Assembly: GCF_003967535.1 (NCBI RefSeq)
Contig: NZ_BIFR01000001.1
Location: 4,091,001 to 4,155,000, forward strand
DNA: 64,000 nt
Reading direction: 5' to 3'
From: Tengunoibacter tsumagoiensis
Lineage (GTDB): Bacteria > Chloroflexota > Ktedonobacteria > Ktedonobacterales > Ktedonobacteraceae
Shown here: piece after piece, positions 52,604 through 62,053 of the stretch
Position numbering within the stretch: the first letter of the stretch is position 1
Layout: each line of letters opens with the position of its first letter
Notes under the pieces: generated by a model
Databases searched by the model: none
What the model saw: the letters and a program-made list of their open reading frames with translations, nothing else
What the model was told of the DNA's origin: nothing
Made by a program: the position numbers and the translations under genes

Positions 52604-53071
52604 CTACGGTTGTATCATTACAAATAACACAATGCCCCCACCAATCAGCATAAAGACAATACAGAGCAGAATGACAAGCACAAGCAAGTAGCTTCGCGAG
52701 CTCATCTGAACCTCTGGAGATAGATCCGCAGCACGTCTTTCGGGTCTGATGGGGAGCTCTCTCTTCGCGGTTAAGGTTTTCAAACCACCGGTAGCAAGGT
52801 CCCAGGAGTGTGTAGCAAAGTTGATTGCATGCTCATGATCAGCATCGTTCGCATATTCATAGGCTGACGCCAAAGGAGGAAGTGAGGCAGCTGAAGCCGC
52901 CTGCAAGGGGGAGATCGAAGGATTCGAGTGGGTCGGAGAGATCATAGTAGGGCGTCGAGGCATGGATCTCGGCGAACGAGCATCAGGAGGTGGCAACGTC
53001 ACAGCTTTTCTCCACTCTGGACACTTCTGAGCCAGAACCGCAATCATAGTGACAGCATACAACGTACGCAC
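52604..53071 (-). CDS. Tail-anchored protein of unknown function
   Basis: A 155-residue protein. The C-terminal 30 residues (SSRSYLLVLVILLCIVFMLI...) form a single membrane helix that ends four residues before the stop, a tail-anchor pattern. The first 115 residues are Pro/Ala/Ser-rich and polar, with no clear fold. An N-terminal CPEWRK stretch slightly recalls a zinc ribbon but lacks the second pair. Start is uncertain; Met at codon 8 or 9 is possible. I infer no function. Confidence 0.5.
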   Translation of the reverse strand: MRTLYAVTMIAVLAQKCPEWRKAVTLPPPDARSPRSMPRRPTMISPTHSNPSISPLQAASAASLPPLASAYEYANDADHEHAINFATHSWDLATGGLKTLTAKRELPIRPERRAADLSPEVQMSSRSYLLVLVILLCIVFMLIGGGIVLFVMIQP

Positions 53072-53184
53072 TACAGTAGTGTTGTTCGACTACTTTTAAT
53101 TGTAGTCAAATACCAGAGATACGCAAGAGCTCTATGACTAATGGGTGACCCCCTGGAAAGAACCGGGTCAGCATGCCTGCCTGC

Positions 53185-53790
53185 TCAAATGATGAGAAGA
53201 TGCAGAAGCTGCGCGAGAATGCGACCGGTCGCGCCCCAGATCTGATCAGGGCCATACGTATAGAAATAGACAGTGCGTGCCTTGCCATCTCGCGTCCACT
53301 GCTCTGTATGCGCGATGTGCGGCTCCATTAAGGTCCTTAAAGGAATCAGCAAGAGTTCAGCTACCTCGCTCCTCTGCAACTGAAGCGCACCTAATCCCTG
53401 TGGAAGATAGGCCACCACTGGAGTAATCAGATAATTACTCACCACCGTAAAGACAGGCTCCAGCACGCCAAGCACCTGGACGAGATGAGGAGCCAGGCCA
53501 ATCTCCTCCTGAGACTCCCGCAGAGCCGTCATCTCAAGTGAGAGATCGAGAGGGTCCACTTTGCCACCAGGAAAAGCAATTTCACCACTATGAGCTCGTA
53601 AAGCCCTGGCACGACGAATAAATACCAGATGAGGCGACCCATCTTGCTCAAATATCGCAACCAGGACAGCCGCCCTTTTCGCTTGCGGTTGATCTCCCTC
53701 AAGACCATCAAGGAGCAGTTCCGCACGCTCAAGCGGGAATAAACGCTTCTGTAATACCTGCACCAGATCGGTGCTCTTGAGCACATCCAT
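53185..53790 (-). CDS. Nudix hydrolase, coenzyme A pyrophosphatase type
   Basis: A protein of about 201 residues. The Nudix box GGKVDPLDLSLEMTALRESQEEIG is complete and given here in part. The segment just before it, RRARALRAHSGEIAFPGGK, is the mark of the CoA-pyrophosphatase group (CoA to 4'-phosphopantetheine and 3',5'-ADP). A frame extends to 53913, but its first 41 codons overlap the rpsA promoter and look random. I chose the ATG at 53790. GTG at 53784 is also possible because AAGGG is nearer to its ideal distance. Confidence 0.85.
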   Translation of the reverse strand: MDVLKSTDLVQVLQKRLFPLERAELLLDGLEGDQPQAKRAAVLVAIFEQDGSPHLVFIRRARALRAHSGEIAFPGGKVDPLDLSLEMTALRESQEEIGLAPHLVQVLGVLEPVFTVVSNYLITPVVAYLPQGLGALQLQRSEVAELLLIPLRTLMEPHIAHTEQWTRDGKARTVYFYTYGPDQIWGATGRILAQLLHLLII

Positions 53791-53907
53791 ACCCTTATTG
53801 TAGCACATTGAAGCCTGAAAACATACACTGGCGAGGGATTGCGTAGGTGTGTTACAATGTGGGTCAGAAAAATATCGGAGAGAAATGCGAAAAGGCTGAA
53901 GATTGTC

Positions 53908-53936
53908 TTGCATTTAGCGACGGCTTTTGGTATAAT
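53908..53936 (+). promoter_or_regulatory. Promoter of rpsA
   Basis: TTGCAT (53908-53913) and TATAAT (53931-53936) are 17 bases apart, with a perfect -10. The leader from about 53943 to 54386 (about 445 bases) holds the hairpins AATATTCTTG/CAAGATATT (54056-54080) and CGGTC/GACCG (near 54210). No gene is seen in it. Confidence 0.72.
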
Positions 53937-54386
53937 TGTATTATCGAGTGGGGGTATGCTTACGTTCTAGCGCTTTTTTACAGCGCCATGGCGTGCTTTC
54001 ATGCGAGTATCGTTTCGTATCACCGTTCTGTAGGGCAATTTCTAGGTCGTACAAAAATATTCTTGGTTTATCAAGATATTTGACAGAAGACCGAAACGAT
54101 GACCGCCAAAGCACCTCCTCCGATACAGCCCAAGTCCGATGGTACACTCCCCATGGTCACAACGTGCAGTGCAGTCCATCACGTTCTCTCTTGTTAAGAA
54201 CTTTTCGGTCTGAAACGACCGACAGTATTGACCGCACAGAGTCAACAGGGTGTCGGCAGAGGGTGTAGTGTCTAAGACAAGGCAAAAACCGTGGTTCGAA
54301 GGGGGTTATCAACCCATGCAAGCACAAAAGCACGGCGACCTTTCGACAATGCCAGCGGCAAATCAAAAAAGCGGGCGGTACAGACG

Positions 54387-55877
54387 ATGATCGAAGGAAT
54401 TGACCCACAAGGGCATATGAACAGCAACACAGAAGAAGTAGAAGATTATAACCAGAATGATATGGCAGCGTTGCTGGCAGAAGCAGCCAATAATCCTATC
54501 AGCATCAAACGCGGCGATGTAGTCGAGGGCGTCATCGTGCGTATCGACCAGGATGAGATTCTGGTCGATATTGGTCTGAAATCAGAAGGCGTCCTGTCTA
54601 CAAAAGAGCTGCCAGCCAGCGGCTATGGCTCGTTTAGCGAGCTCAGCCTCGATGACAAAGTTCTGGTCTATGTCATTCAACCAGAGACGTCAGAGGGCCA
54701 TGCTGTCCTCTCTCTCAAACGCGCCAACACCGAGCGCCAATGGCGCATCGCCGAAGAGCAGTACAAAAACAATGAGCTCCTCAAGGCGAAAGTTATTGAC
54801 TACAACAAAGGCGGCCTGATCGTTGACGTGGCCGGGATCCGCGGCTTCGTGCCGATCTCACAGATCCTGAATTTGAAACGCGAAGAGGTCGCTGCTGGTG
54901 GCGAGAGCCAGGAGACTGCAGCGAAGCTCCAGAGCATGAAGGATAAAGAGTTGCAGCTGAAGATCATTGAGATCAACCGCGCTCGCAACCGCTTGATCCT
55001 CTCAGAGCGTCTGGCCGTCCAGGAATGGCGCCAGCGTCGCCGCGAGGAACTGCTCGATGAGCTGAAACCCGGTGAGGTTCGCAAAGGTGTGGTCAGCAAT
55101 CTGGCCAACTTTGGTGCCTTCGTTGATCTCGGAGGCGCAGACGGACTGGTTCATATCAGCCAGCTCGCCTGGAGCCGCGTGAATCATCCCAGCGAGGTCC
55201 TTCATGTTGGCCAGGAGGTCGAGGTTCAGGTCTTAAGCGTCGATAAAGACAAAAAGAAGATCGCTCTCTCGATCAAACGCGCAGAGGTCGATCCCTGGAC
55301 AACCGTGGAACAGCGCTATACTCCCGGCCAGGTGGTAACCGGGGTGGTGACCAAGATTGCTCCTTTCGGTGCCTTTGCTCGGATCGAGGATGGCATTGAG
55401 GGTCTGATCCACCTCTCTGAGCTCACTCCTGGCACCGATGCAAAGTCGGTCCTCCACGAGGGTGCACAGCTCCAGTTACGCATCCTGCGCATCGACGCCG
55501 AACGCCGCCGCCTGGGCTTAAGCCTGCGCCAGGCCGATGAGATCGATGCCGTCGCCGAAGGGACAGAACTGCCCGAAGGCCCAACTGAAGAACAGTTTGA
55601 AGCCGCTGAGGCTCAGGCCGCTCAGGAGCAACAGGCTCAACAACAGCCTGCCGCACCTGCTCAACCTGAGGCCCCCGCCTTCTCACTGGAGTCTCTACCA
55701 GAGCACACCACGAAACGCGAGAAGGGCGACCGCCGCGATCGCCAGGAGCGCACAAACGAAAGTGGCTTGCTCAGTGGCCTCGCATCCGATGAGGGTGAGT
55801 TGACCGCTATGGCCGAGGCCTTCCGCGCCGCTGCTCGCAATCGCTCTTCGAAAGATGAGAACGAGTCAGCCGAGTAG
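54387..55877 (+). CDS. rpsA: 30S ribosomal protein S1 (four S1 domains)
   Basis: Helps mRNA bind the ribosome. About 496 residues. Four S1 repeats are visible: RGDVVEGVIVRIDQDEILVD near residue 41, LKAKVIDYNKGGLIVDVAG near 132, PGEVRKGVVSNLANFGAFVD near 230 and PGQVVTGVVTKIAPFGAFAR near 312. A Gln/Ala/Pro-rich tail with KRDRRDRQERTNE follows. The frame extends to 54291 without a ribosome site; I use ATG 54387, though ATG 54417 (AAGGG close by) is possible. Four domains are usual in Firmicutes-type S1. A hairpin terminator follows. Confidence 0.9.
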   Translation: MIEGIDPQGHMNSNTEEVEDYNQNDMAALLAEAANNPISIKRGDVVEGVIVRIDQDEILVDIGLKSEGVLSTKELPASGYGSFSELSLDDKVLVYVIQPETSEGHAVLSLKRANTERQWRIAEEQYKNNELLKAKVIDYNKGGLIVDVAGIRGFVPISQILNLKREEVAAGGESQETAAKLQSMKDKELQLKIIEINRARNRLILSERLAVQEWRQRRREELLDELKPGEVRKGVVSNLANFGAFVDLGGADGLVHISQLAWSRVNHPSEVLHVGQEVEVQVLSVDKDKKKIALSIKRAEVDPWTTVEQRYTPGQVVTGVVTKIAPFGAFARIEDGIEGLIHLSELTPGTDAKSVLHEGAQLQLRILRIDAERRRLGLSLRQADEIDAVAEGTELPEGPTEEQFEAAEAQAAQEQQAQQQPAAPAQPEAPAFSLESLPEHTTKREKGDRRDRQERTNESGLLSGLASDEGELTAMAEAFRAAARNRSSKDENESAE

Positions 55878-55920
55878 TCTCTACTCTCGCGCCTTACTAG
55901 CAAGGTAGCAGGCTCTCTCC

Positions 55921-55958
55921 ACCGCCCCGCCATTCTGTGAGGAATGCCACGGGGCGGT
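55921..55958 (+). terminator. GC-rich hairpin after rpsA
   Basis: ACCGCCCCG pairs with CGGGGCGGT and inner CATTC/GAATG continues the stem around a 6-base loop. TTTGCC follows, a weak T run. The stop of rpsA is 44 bases upstream. Confidence 0.6.
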
Positions 55959-56010
55959 TTGCCATCTCTCGCATGTCGTCCCTTCTTGCGCTCGATTTCC
56001 TTGCACAGCC

Positions 56011-56040
56011 TTGACGTTGCAAAAAGAGTTGTAGTATGAT
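56011..56040 (+). promoter_or_regulatory. Distal promoter of clpC
   Basis: TTGACG (56011-56016) and TATGAT (56035-56040) with an 18-base spacer. No CIRCE or CtsR site is apparent nearby. Confidence 0.5.
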
Positions 56041-56252
56041 GAAATACGCAGTTCGTTAAACAGTTAGGGGGGCGCCCCTTTCTTTCCCTGGCTCGAAGCC
56101 ACTACTACTCTTTCCGCTCTTTCATACCTGAATAGATAGATCCTTTCCACGACCTTCTCACTGCTCATGTTCCTGTCTAGCAGTGCATAGGTCGATCGTT
56201 TTCGCGAGAATCGGGCAGATATTGCTAGACGGGAGGCTTACGGTTGGTATCC

Positions 56253-56281
56253 TTGACGCTGTATGATGGGTGTTGTATGAT
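56253..56281 (+). promoter_or_regulatory. Proximal promoter of clpC
   Basis: The same two hexamers, TTGACG (56253-56258) and TATGAT (56276-56281), recur with a 17-base spacer, 240 bases downstream of the first pair. Confidence 0.55.
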
Positions 56282-56361
56282 GAATCATATAGTTTACCTG
56301 AGCGACACAGAGGGCTCGGTTCCACCCTCTGCCAATGAAAGTAAAGGGGGGTGACAAACAG

Positions 56362-58890
56362 GTGAACGACAGAGATAGGTTCGATAAGTTCACGGAGCGC
56401 GCCAGGAAAGTCCTGAGTCTCGCTCAAGAAGAAGCTCAACGCTTCCAACATAATTACATCGGCACAGAACATCTTCTGCTGGGCCTGGTCCGCGAGGGCG
56501 AAGGCGTGGCCGCAAAGGTTCTGGCTAACCTGGGCGTCGAGCTCAATAAGGTTCGCAGCGCCGTTGAATTCATTATTGGCCGCGGCGATCGCATCGTTCT
56601 CGGCGAAATTGGCCTGACTCCAAGGGCTAAAAAGGTGATCGAGCTGGCCGTTGATGAAGCTCGTCGCCTGAATCATCATTATATCGGGACAGAACATCTC
56701 TTGCTGGGTCTGGTCCGCGAGGGTGAGGGAATCGCTGCTGGCGTGCTTGAAAGCCTTGGTGTCAATCTGGAAAAGGTGCGCACACAGACTATCCAGGTCC
56801 TTAGCCAGTCTGGGGCTCCCCATGAGCGCGATGCAAAGCACTCGAAAACCCCCACTATCGATCAGATGGGGATCGATCTCACCGCCGCCGCTCGCGCCGG
56901 CTCTCTCGATCCCGTTATCGGTCGCCATCAGGAGATCGAACGCGTTATTCAGATTCTTTCCCGCCGCAATAAAAATAATCCTGCTCTCATCGGTGAACCC
57001 GGTGTCGGTAAGACCGCTATCGTTGAGGGGCTGGCTCAGCGGCTCATCTCGGGCGAGGTTCCCGAAACCCTCGCCGGCAAACGCCTGCTGACCCTGGACG
57101 TTGGCTCTCTTGTCGCTGGCACCAAATATCGTGGTGAGTTTGAAGAACGCCTGAAGAAAATTATCGAGGAGATTCGCAATAGCCGCGATTGTATTATCTT
57201 TATTGATGAGGTACATACACTGGTCGGCGCTGGCGCAGCCGAAGGGGCTGTCGATGCCGCGAATATCCTGAAACCTGCTCTGGCACGTGGCGAGCTCCAA
57301 TGTATTGGCGCAACAACTCTCGATGAGTACCGCAAATATATTGAACGCGATGCCGCTCTCCAGCGCCGCTTCCAGGAGGTCATTGTTCGTGAACCTACGG
57401 TCGAAGAGACGGTGGAGATCCTCAAAGGAATTCGCGAGCGCTATGAACAACATCATCGCTTAATTATTACTGATGAGGCTCTCAAGGCCGCTACCGATAT
57501 GGCCAGCCGCTATATCACTGACCGCTTCATGCCCGATAAGGCGATCGATCTGATCGATGAGGCCGCCAGCCGCGTTCGTATGCAGAACTCGCTCGCTCCC
57601 CTCAATCTGAAGGAGGCTATGAAAGGTCTGGAGTCGGTCTTACGTGAAAAGGAAGCTGCCATTCAGCAACAAGAGTATGAATTGGCCGCCGAATTACGCG
57701 ATCGAGAGGTGAAGCTCCGCGATCGTATCACGAAGCTTGAGTCCGGCTGGCACCGCGAACGTGGCAATGAGAAGCCAACGGTCGGCGAGGAGGAGATCGC
57801 TCAGATCGTCTCTATGTGGACCGGTATCCCGGTGATGCGCATCGCTCAGGAGGAGTCTCAACGCCTCTTACAAATGGAAGATGCTCTCCATGGTCGCGTT
57901 ATTGGCCAGAATGAGTCGATTGAGAAGATCGCTCGCGCTGTCCGCCGCGCTCGCGCCGGCCTGAAAGATCCCAAACGCCCCATCGGGTCGTTCATCTTTA
58001 TGGGCCCCACTGGCGTCGGTAAGACTGAGCTGGCCAAAACACTCGCAGAATTTATGTTCGGAAGCGAGGATTCTCTCATCAAAATCGATATGTCAGAGTT
58101 CATGGAGCGCCATGCTGCCGCAAGGCTGGTCGGTGCCCCTCCTGGCTACGTCGGTTATGAAGAGGGAGGTCAGCTAACCGAGGCGGTTCGCCGCAAGTCC
58201 TACAGTGTGATCTTGCTCGATGAGATCGAAAAAGCTCACCCTGATGTCTTCAATATGCTGCTTCAGATCCTTGAAGATGGTAAATTGACGGATGCCAAAG
58301 GGCGTACGGTGGACTTCCGTAATACGATCATTATTATGACATCCAATGTGGGTGCCGCTCTCCTCAATAAAGAGGCTTCCCTTGGCTTTAGACAGTCGAA
58401 AGATAAGGCGAAGGCAACGCAGAATGAATATGATGCGATGAAGAGTAAGGTGCTGGGCGAGTTGAAGAATACCTTTAAGCCTGAGTTCTTAAATCGTATC
58501 GATGAGGTGATCGTCTTCCATTCTCTACGTATGGAAGAGATGTACTCCATTGTCGATCTCCTGCTGAACCGCGTCCGCAATCAGCTCACAGAACAACAGG
58601 TGGAACTGGTGGTTCCTCAAACCGCGAAGGATTTCTTGATCGATAAGGGCTTTGACCCTCAGTATGGGGCTCGACCTCTGCGCCGTACTATTCAGCGCAT
58701 GGTTGAAGATCCACTGGCCGAAGGCTTGCTCCAGGGCAAGTTCCACCCCGGCGATCTGATCGAGGCAAGTGTGGTCGATAATGATCTGGTCTTAGAGGTG
58801 CGTAATCGCATCGAGCAGCTCCCACCTCCTGCAACTCCGGAAGCCGCTCTTTCGGCTGGTAGTGAGGGCTCAACACCCAACGAAGCATAG
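56362..58890 (+). CDS. clpC: ATP-dependent Clp protease ATP-binding subunit ClpC
   Basis: A Hsp100 unfoldase that feeds ClpP. About 842 residues. Two Clp-N repeats (about 4-140) each carry [18 protein letters not shown] or its twin. AAA1 has Walker A GEPGVGKT near 211 and [12 protein letters not shown]. The middle domain includes the UVR segment with [22 protein letters not shown]2 has GPTGVGKT near 547 and [21 protein letters not shown] lies about ten bases before the GTG at 56362; the ATG at 56335 has no ribosome site, so GTG is preferred. No ctsR, mcsA or mcsB precedes it. Confidence 0.95.
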   Translation: MNDRDRFDKFTERARKVLSLAQEEAQRFQHNYIGTEHLLLGLVREGEGVAAKVLANLGVELNKVRSAVEFIIGRGDRIVLGEIGLTPRAKKVIELAVDEARRLNHHYIGTEHLLLGLVREGEGIAAGVLESLGVNLEKVRTQTIQVLSQSGAPHERDAKHSKTPTIDQMGIDLTAAARAGSLDPVIGRHQEIERVIQILSRRNKNNPALIGEPGVGKTAIVEGLAQRLISGEVPETLAGKRLLTLDVGSLVAGTKYRGEFEERLKKIIEEIRNSRDCIIFIDEVHTLVGAGAAEGAVDAANILKPALARGELQCIGATTLDEYRKYIERDAALQRRFQEVIVREPTVEETVEILKGIRERYEQHHRLIITDEALKAATDMASRYITDRFMPDKAIDLIDEAASRVRMQNSLAPLNLKEAMKGLESVLREKEAAIQQQEYELAAELRDREVKLRDRITKLESGWHRERGNEKPTVGEEEIAQIVSMWTGIPVMRIAQEESQRLLQMEDALHGRVIGQNESIEKIARAVRRARAGLKDPKRPIGSFIFMGPTGVGKTELAKTLAEFMFGSEDSLIKIDMSEFMERHAAARLVGAPPGYVGYEEGGQLTEAVRRKSYSVILLDEIEKAHPDVFNMLLQILEDGKLTDAKGRTVDFRNTIIIMTSNVGAALLNKEASLGFRQSKDKAKATQNEYDAMKSKVLGELKNTFKPEFLNRIDEVIVFHSLRMEEMYSIVDLLLNRVRNQLTEQQVELVVPQTAKDFLIDKGFDPQYGARPLRRTIQRMVEDPLAEGLLQGKFHPGDLIEASVVDNDLVLEVRNRIEQLPPPATPEAALSAGSEGSTPNEA

Positions 58891-58897
58891 TTTTCTG

Positions 58898-58930
58898 GAA
58901 GGGATGTGAGAAATCACGTCCCTTCTTTTT
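58898..58930 (+). terminator. Intrinsic terminator after clpC
   Basis: GAAGGGATGTGA pairs with TCACGTCCCTTC over a GAAA loop (one G:T-type pair), followed by TTTTTCTTC. Confidence 0.85.
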
Positions 58931-59033
58931 CTTCTTTTTGGCATGCTGTGGCTGGATGGTAGCGGTGGCTCCCCCACCTGAAATGTTCACCTTAAAACTC
59001 ACAACTTTCACAAGGTTCAGTCGTATCTTTTGT

Positions 59034-60446
59034 ATGGCCAAATTACGCACAAAATATATCTGCCAACAATGTGGCGGTGAACAAAGTAAATGGATGGGTA
59101 AATGTCCCGATTGCGGGGCATGGAATACGCTGGAAGAGTCGGTCGATGTCCCTCAAAGTGCCGCTCAACAACGCCGTCAGACGCTGATGGGCCCTTCACA
59201 GGTCGCACAGGGGACGCTCACTCCTGTGGCTCTGCCCGCGATTAAACCACTGGTCCAGACGCGTGTCTCTGTCGGTTACGCGGAGATGGATCGCGTTCTC
59301 GGTGGTGGGCTCGTTCCTGGCTCTCTCATTCTCGTTGGCGGCGAGCCTGGCATTGGGAAGTCGACGCTCCTGCTACAGGTCTCTGGCATGATTGCTCAAC
59401 AGGTAGGGCCTGTGCTCTATGTCTCCGGCGAGGAGTCGATTGAACAGGTGAAGATGCGGGCTGAACGCCTGGATATCACTGGCGAACAACTCTATCTTCT
59501 CGCTGCAACTGATCTTGAGGTGATCGCTGAGGCCTCCAATCGGCTTAAACCTTCCCTTATTATTGTCGACTCTATTCAAACTGTTATTGCTAATCACGTT
59601 ACTTCGGCTCCAGGCAGTATCAGTCAGGTGCGCGAATGTACTCTCCAGTTGATGCATCTGGCAAAGAGCTCGCATGTCCCCATTTTTATTATTGGACACG
59701 TGACAAAAGAGGGGACTGTCGCCGGGCCTAAAGCTCTGGAACATATCGTGGATGCGGTGATCTATCTCGAAGGGGAACGCTACCATTCGTACCGCTTACT
59801 TCGAGGTGTGAAAAATCGCTTTGGTGCAACTCATGAGGTGGGCGTTTTTGAGATGCAGGGGGAAGGTCTGGTCGAGGTGACAAATCCTTCCGCTGTGTTT
59901 CTGGCCGATCGCGTCAAGGGGGCAACCGGCTCCGCCGTGGTGGTGAGTATGGAGGGCACCCGGCCTCTCCTGGTTGAGGTTCAGGCGCTGGTAACACCAA
60001 CCAATTTTGGGAATCCACGCTGTACAACCAATGGTATCGATCATAATCGACTCCTGATGCTGCTGGCGGTTCTGACAAAACGCGTTGGACTCGCTGTTGG
60101 TACTCATGATGTCTATGCTAATGTGGTAGGTGGCTTTACTCTCGAAGAACCTTCTATCGATCTCGGTGTGGCTGCCGCTATTGCTTCAAGCTATCGTGAA
60201 CGCTTACTCGACCCCCATCTGGCTCTTATCGGCGAGATTGGCCTCTCGGGCGAGCTACGTGCAGTCAGTCGATTGGGTATTCGTGTCCGTGAGGCGGCGA
60301 AATTAGGCTTTAAACGCTGTATTGTGCCCGCCGCCGGACGAGGTCCACGAGTCGTCGCTGAGCTCGAGGAGGCTGGCCTACCAGCCGATTTTAAAGTTAT
60401 TACGGCAAGCTCTCTTGGGGTTGCACTGGAGGTGGCTTTACACTAA
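59034..60446 (+). CDS. radA: DNA repair protein RadA (Sms)
   Basis: A RecA-like helicase for recombination intermediates. About 470 residues. The N-terminal zinc finger has CQQCGGEQSKWMGKCPDCG. Walker A is GGEPGIGKST near residue 102. The RadA mark KNRFG lies near 259, and a Lon-type domain follows. The frame extends to 58938, but its first 32 codons run through the clpC terminator region and look random, so MAKLRTKY at 59034 is used. Ribosome-site support is weak. Confidence 0.94.
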   Translation: MAKLRTKYICQQCGGEQSKWMGKCPDCGAWNTLEESVDVPQSAAQQRRQTLMGPSQVAQGTLTPVALPAIKPLVQTRVSVGYAEMDRVLGGGLVPGSLILVGGEPGIGKSTLLLQVSGMIAQQVGPVLYVSGEESIEQVKMRAERLDITGEQLYLLAATDLEVIAEASNRLKPSLIIVDSIQTVIANHVTSAPGSISQVRECTLQLMHLAKSSHVPIFIIGHVTKEGTVAGPKALEHIVDAVIYLEGERYHSYRLLRGVKNRFGATHEVGVFEMQGEGLVEVTNPSAVFLADRVKGATGSAVVVSMEGTRPLLVEVQALVTPTNFGNPRCTTNGIDHNRLLMLLAVLTKRVGLAVGTHDVYANVVGGFTLEEPSIDLGVAAAIASSYRERLLDPHLALIGEIGLSGELRAVSRLGIRVREAAKLGFKRCIVPAAGRGPRVVAELEEAGLPADFKVITASSLGVALEVALH

Positions 60447-60552
60447 AGGTACACTAAGAGGAGAGCACGTTCGGGTCTCTTTTCGTTTGAAGATGACTTA
60501 CTCTTTCTAAGGGCTTTCATGAAGCTATAGAGTGCAGATAAACATACACCTA

Positions 60553-60581
60553 TTGATTCCTGTGCAGGAACGGTGTATACT
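60553..60581 (+). promoter_or_regulatory. Promoter of the PIN/TRAM-ispD-ispF run
   Basis: TTGATT (60553-60558) and TATACT (60576-60581) are 17 bases apart, 200 bases before the PIN/TRAM gene. The remaining 60447-60782 gap shows no gene; disA, expected here by comparison with Firmicutes, is absent. Confidence 0.6.
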
Positions 60582-60782
60582 GCATATTCGATCACTGAAT
60601 TCGTTTTCGTTGAAATGTTTTTCTTAAGGATCCTGTTTGTCCATACTATAGTGCAGTTCAGGCGACACACTTTTGCACTTATCATTCTTGTTTTTTATCA
60701 CCGCCCTGCTTACTGCTTCTATACGTACCTCTATCCTTAAGATTATCGCACTTTGATGTGCACTGCTTTGGAGGATGCAGGG

Positions 60783-61949
60783 ATGTTTAAAAATATTACT
60801 GCTCGCATCGTAGGAGCCCTCTGTGCTATTGCTCTCATTATTAGCATGGCGCTCTTCGATCGCCCCCTCTTCGGGGCCAATCTACAGTTGATCATCGCTA
60901 TTGGAGCGGTGAGTGCTATTATCGCTTTTATCATTACGCCTTACATTACTGTTGTCCCCTATCATTGGCTTCGCGAAAAAATTCGTGTCGCAGCCGCCAG
61001 CGATCTGGTGGCCGCTGCCATTGGCCTGATGATTGGGCTGATTATCTCCGCACTCCTGGCTCTTCCTTTGTCCTATCTCCCATGGTACTTCGGACGGCTC
61101 TGTCCCTTTATTGGCGCTATCATCTGCGGCTATCTGGGCGTGACGGCGTCTGTTCTGCGCAAAAATGATATCGCCCACCTCTTTCAGGCCAATCTTCTCC
61201 GCCGCAATCGCGATCGCGATGATGATCGGGAGCCACGCGAACGTGGGAAAAACAAAAACCGTGAAGAGAAGGATGCCCTTCCCGCTCTGTCCGAACCAGT
61301 TATGCCGATTCTGCTGGATACCAGTACGATCATCGATGGACGCATTGCCGATATCAGTCAGACTGGTTTTATCGCTGGGACGCTGGTTGTCCCCCGCTTT
61401 GTTCTGAATGAACTACAACGCATCGCCGATTCAGCCGATACGATGCGCCGCAATCGCGGTCGCCGCGGTCTGGAGATCCTCAATCGCCTTCAGAAGGATG
61501 CTACTGTTCCCATTGAGATCATTGATACCGATGTGGAGGGGATCGCTGATGTCGATGGCAAGCTGGTGCAGATGGCTCGCGATAAACATTGTCCCATTAT
61601 TACGAATGATTTTAATCTGAACCGCGTTGCTGAACTCCAGGGCGTGAAGGTGCTCAATATCAATGAGCTCGCCAATGCGATTAAACCCGTCCTCTTGCCA
61701 GGGGAGGATATTCACATTAAAATTATGCAGGACGGGAAGGAACTTGGACAGGGCGTTGGCTATCTGGATGATGGGACGATGATTGTGGTTGAGAACGGTC
61801 GTCAATTTATGAATATGACGATTGAGGTCTCGGTTACACGGGTTCTTCAGACGGTCGCTGGTCGGATGATCTTTGCTCACCCGAAACAGGCCAGTATCAA
61901 TGCCACTCCCTCTCCACAGTCAACAACCGCTAAACAAAGGCAACTCTAA
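60783..61949 (+). CDS. YacL-type PIN/TRAM membrane nuclease-like protein
   Basis: A 388-residue protein. Four membrane helices (about 8-28, 38-58, 82-105, 112-135) are followed by a charged Arg/Asp/Glu linker. The PIN domain starts near 176 with ILLDTSTIIDGRIADI and ends with PIITNDFNLNRVAEL, so its acidic metal residues are present. A TRAM domain (about 310-375) has GQGVGYLDDGTMIVVENG. YacL-type proteins lie between disA and ispD in Firmicutes. PIN domains cut RNA; TRAM binds RNA. GGAGG is eight bases before the ATG at 60783. Confidence 0.9.
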   Translation: MFKNITARIVGALCAIALIISMALFDRPLFGANLQLIIAIGAVSAIIAFIITPYITVVPYHWLREKIRVAAASDLVAAAIGLMIGLIISALLALPLSYLPWYFGRLCPFIGAIICGYLGVTASVLRKNDIAHLFQANLLRRNRDRDDDREPRERGKNKNREEKDALPALSEPVMPILLDTSTIIDGRIADISQTGFIAGTLVVPRFVLNELQRIADSADTMRRNRGRRGLEILNRLQKDATVPIEIIDTDVEGIADVDGKLVQMARDKHCPIITNDFNLNRVAELQGVKVLNINELANAIKPVLLPGEDIHIKIMQDGKELGQGVGYLDDGTMIVVENGRQFMNMTIEVSVTRVLQTVAGRMIFAHPKQASINATPSPQSTTAKQRQL

Positions 61950-61960
61950 CGCAGCATTTC

Positions 61961-61996
61961 AAAAAGGGAGTATCCTTTGTGGATGCTCCCTTTTTT
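61961..61996 (+). terminator. Intrinsic terminator after the PIN/TRAM gene
   Basis: AAAAAGGGAGTATCC pairs with GGATGCTCCCTTTTTT around a 5-base loop and ends in a T run. It separates the gene from ispD. Confidence 0.78.
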
Positions 61997-62053
61997 ATGC
62001 CGCTTATTAGGTTGACTTGCAAGAGTCTGTTTGCAGAGGAGATCTTTTCTCGC

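Noticed and set aside
53791..53913. N-terminal extension of the Nudix protein
   Set aside because: It overlaps the strong rpsA promoter and has random-looking residues; the conserved part begins later.
54286..54310. GGTTCGAA, a tRNA T-loop-like string
   Set aside because: No acceptor, anticodon or D stems could be drawn around it.
56158..57456. 432-codon open frame antisense to clpC
   Set aside because: It lies opposite highly conserved ClpC codons and has no ribosome site. Long antisense frames arise from codon bias.
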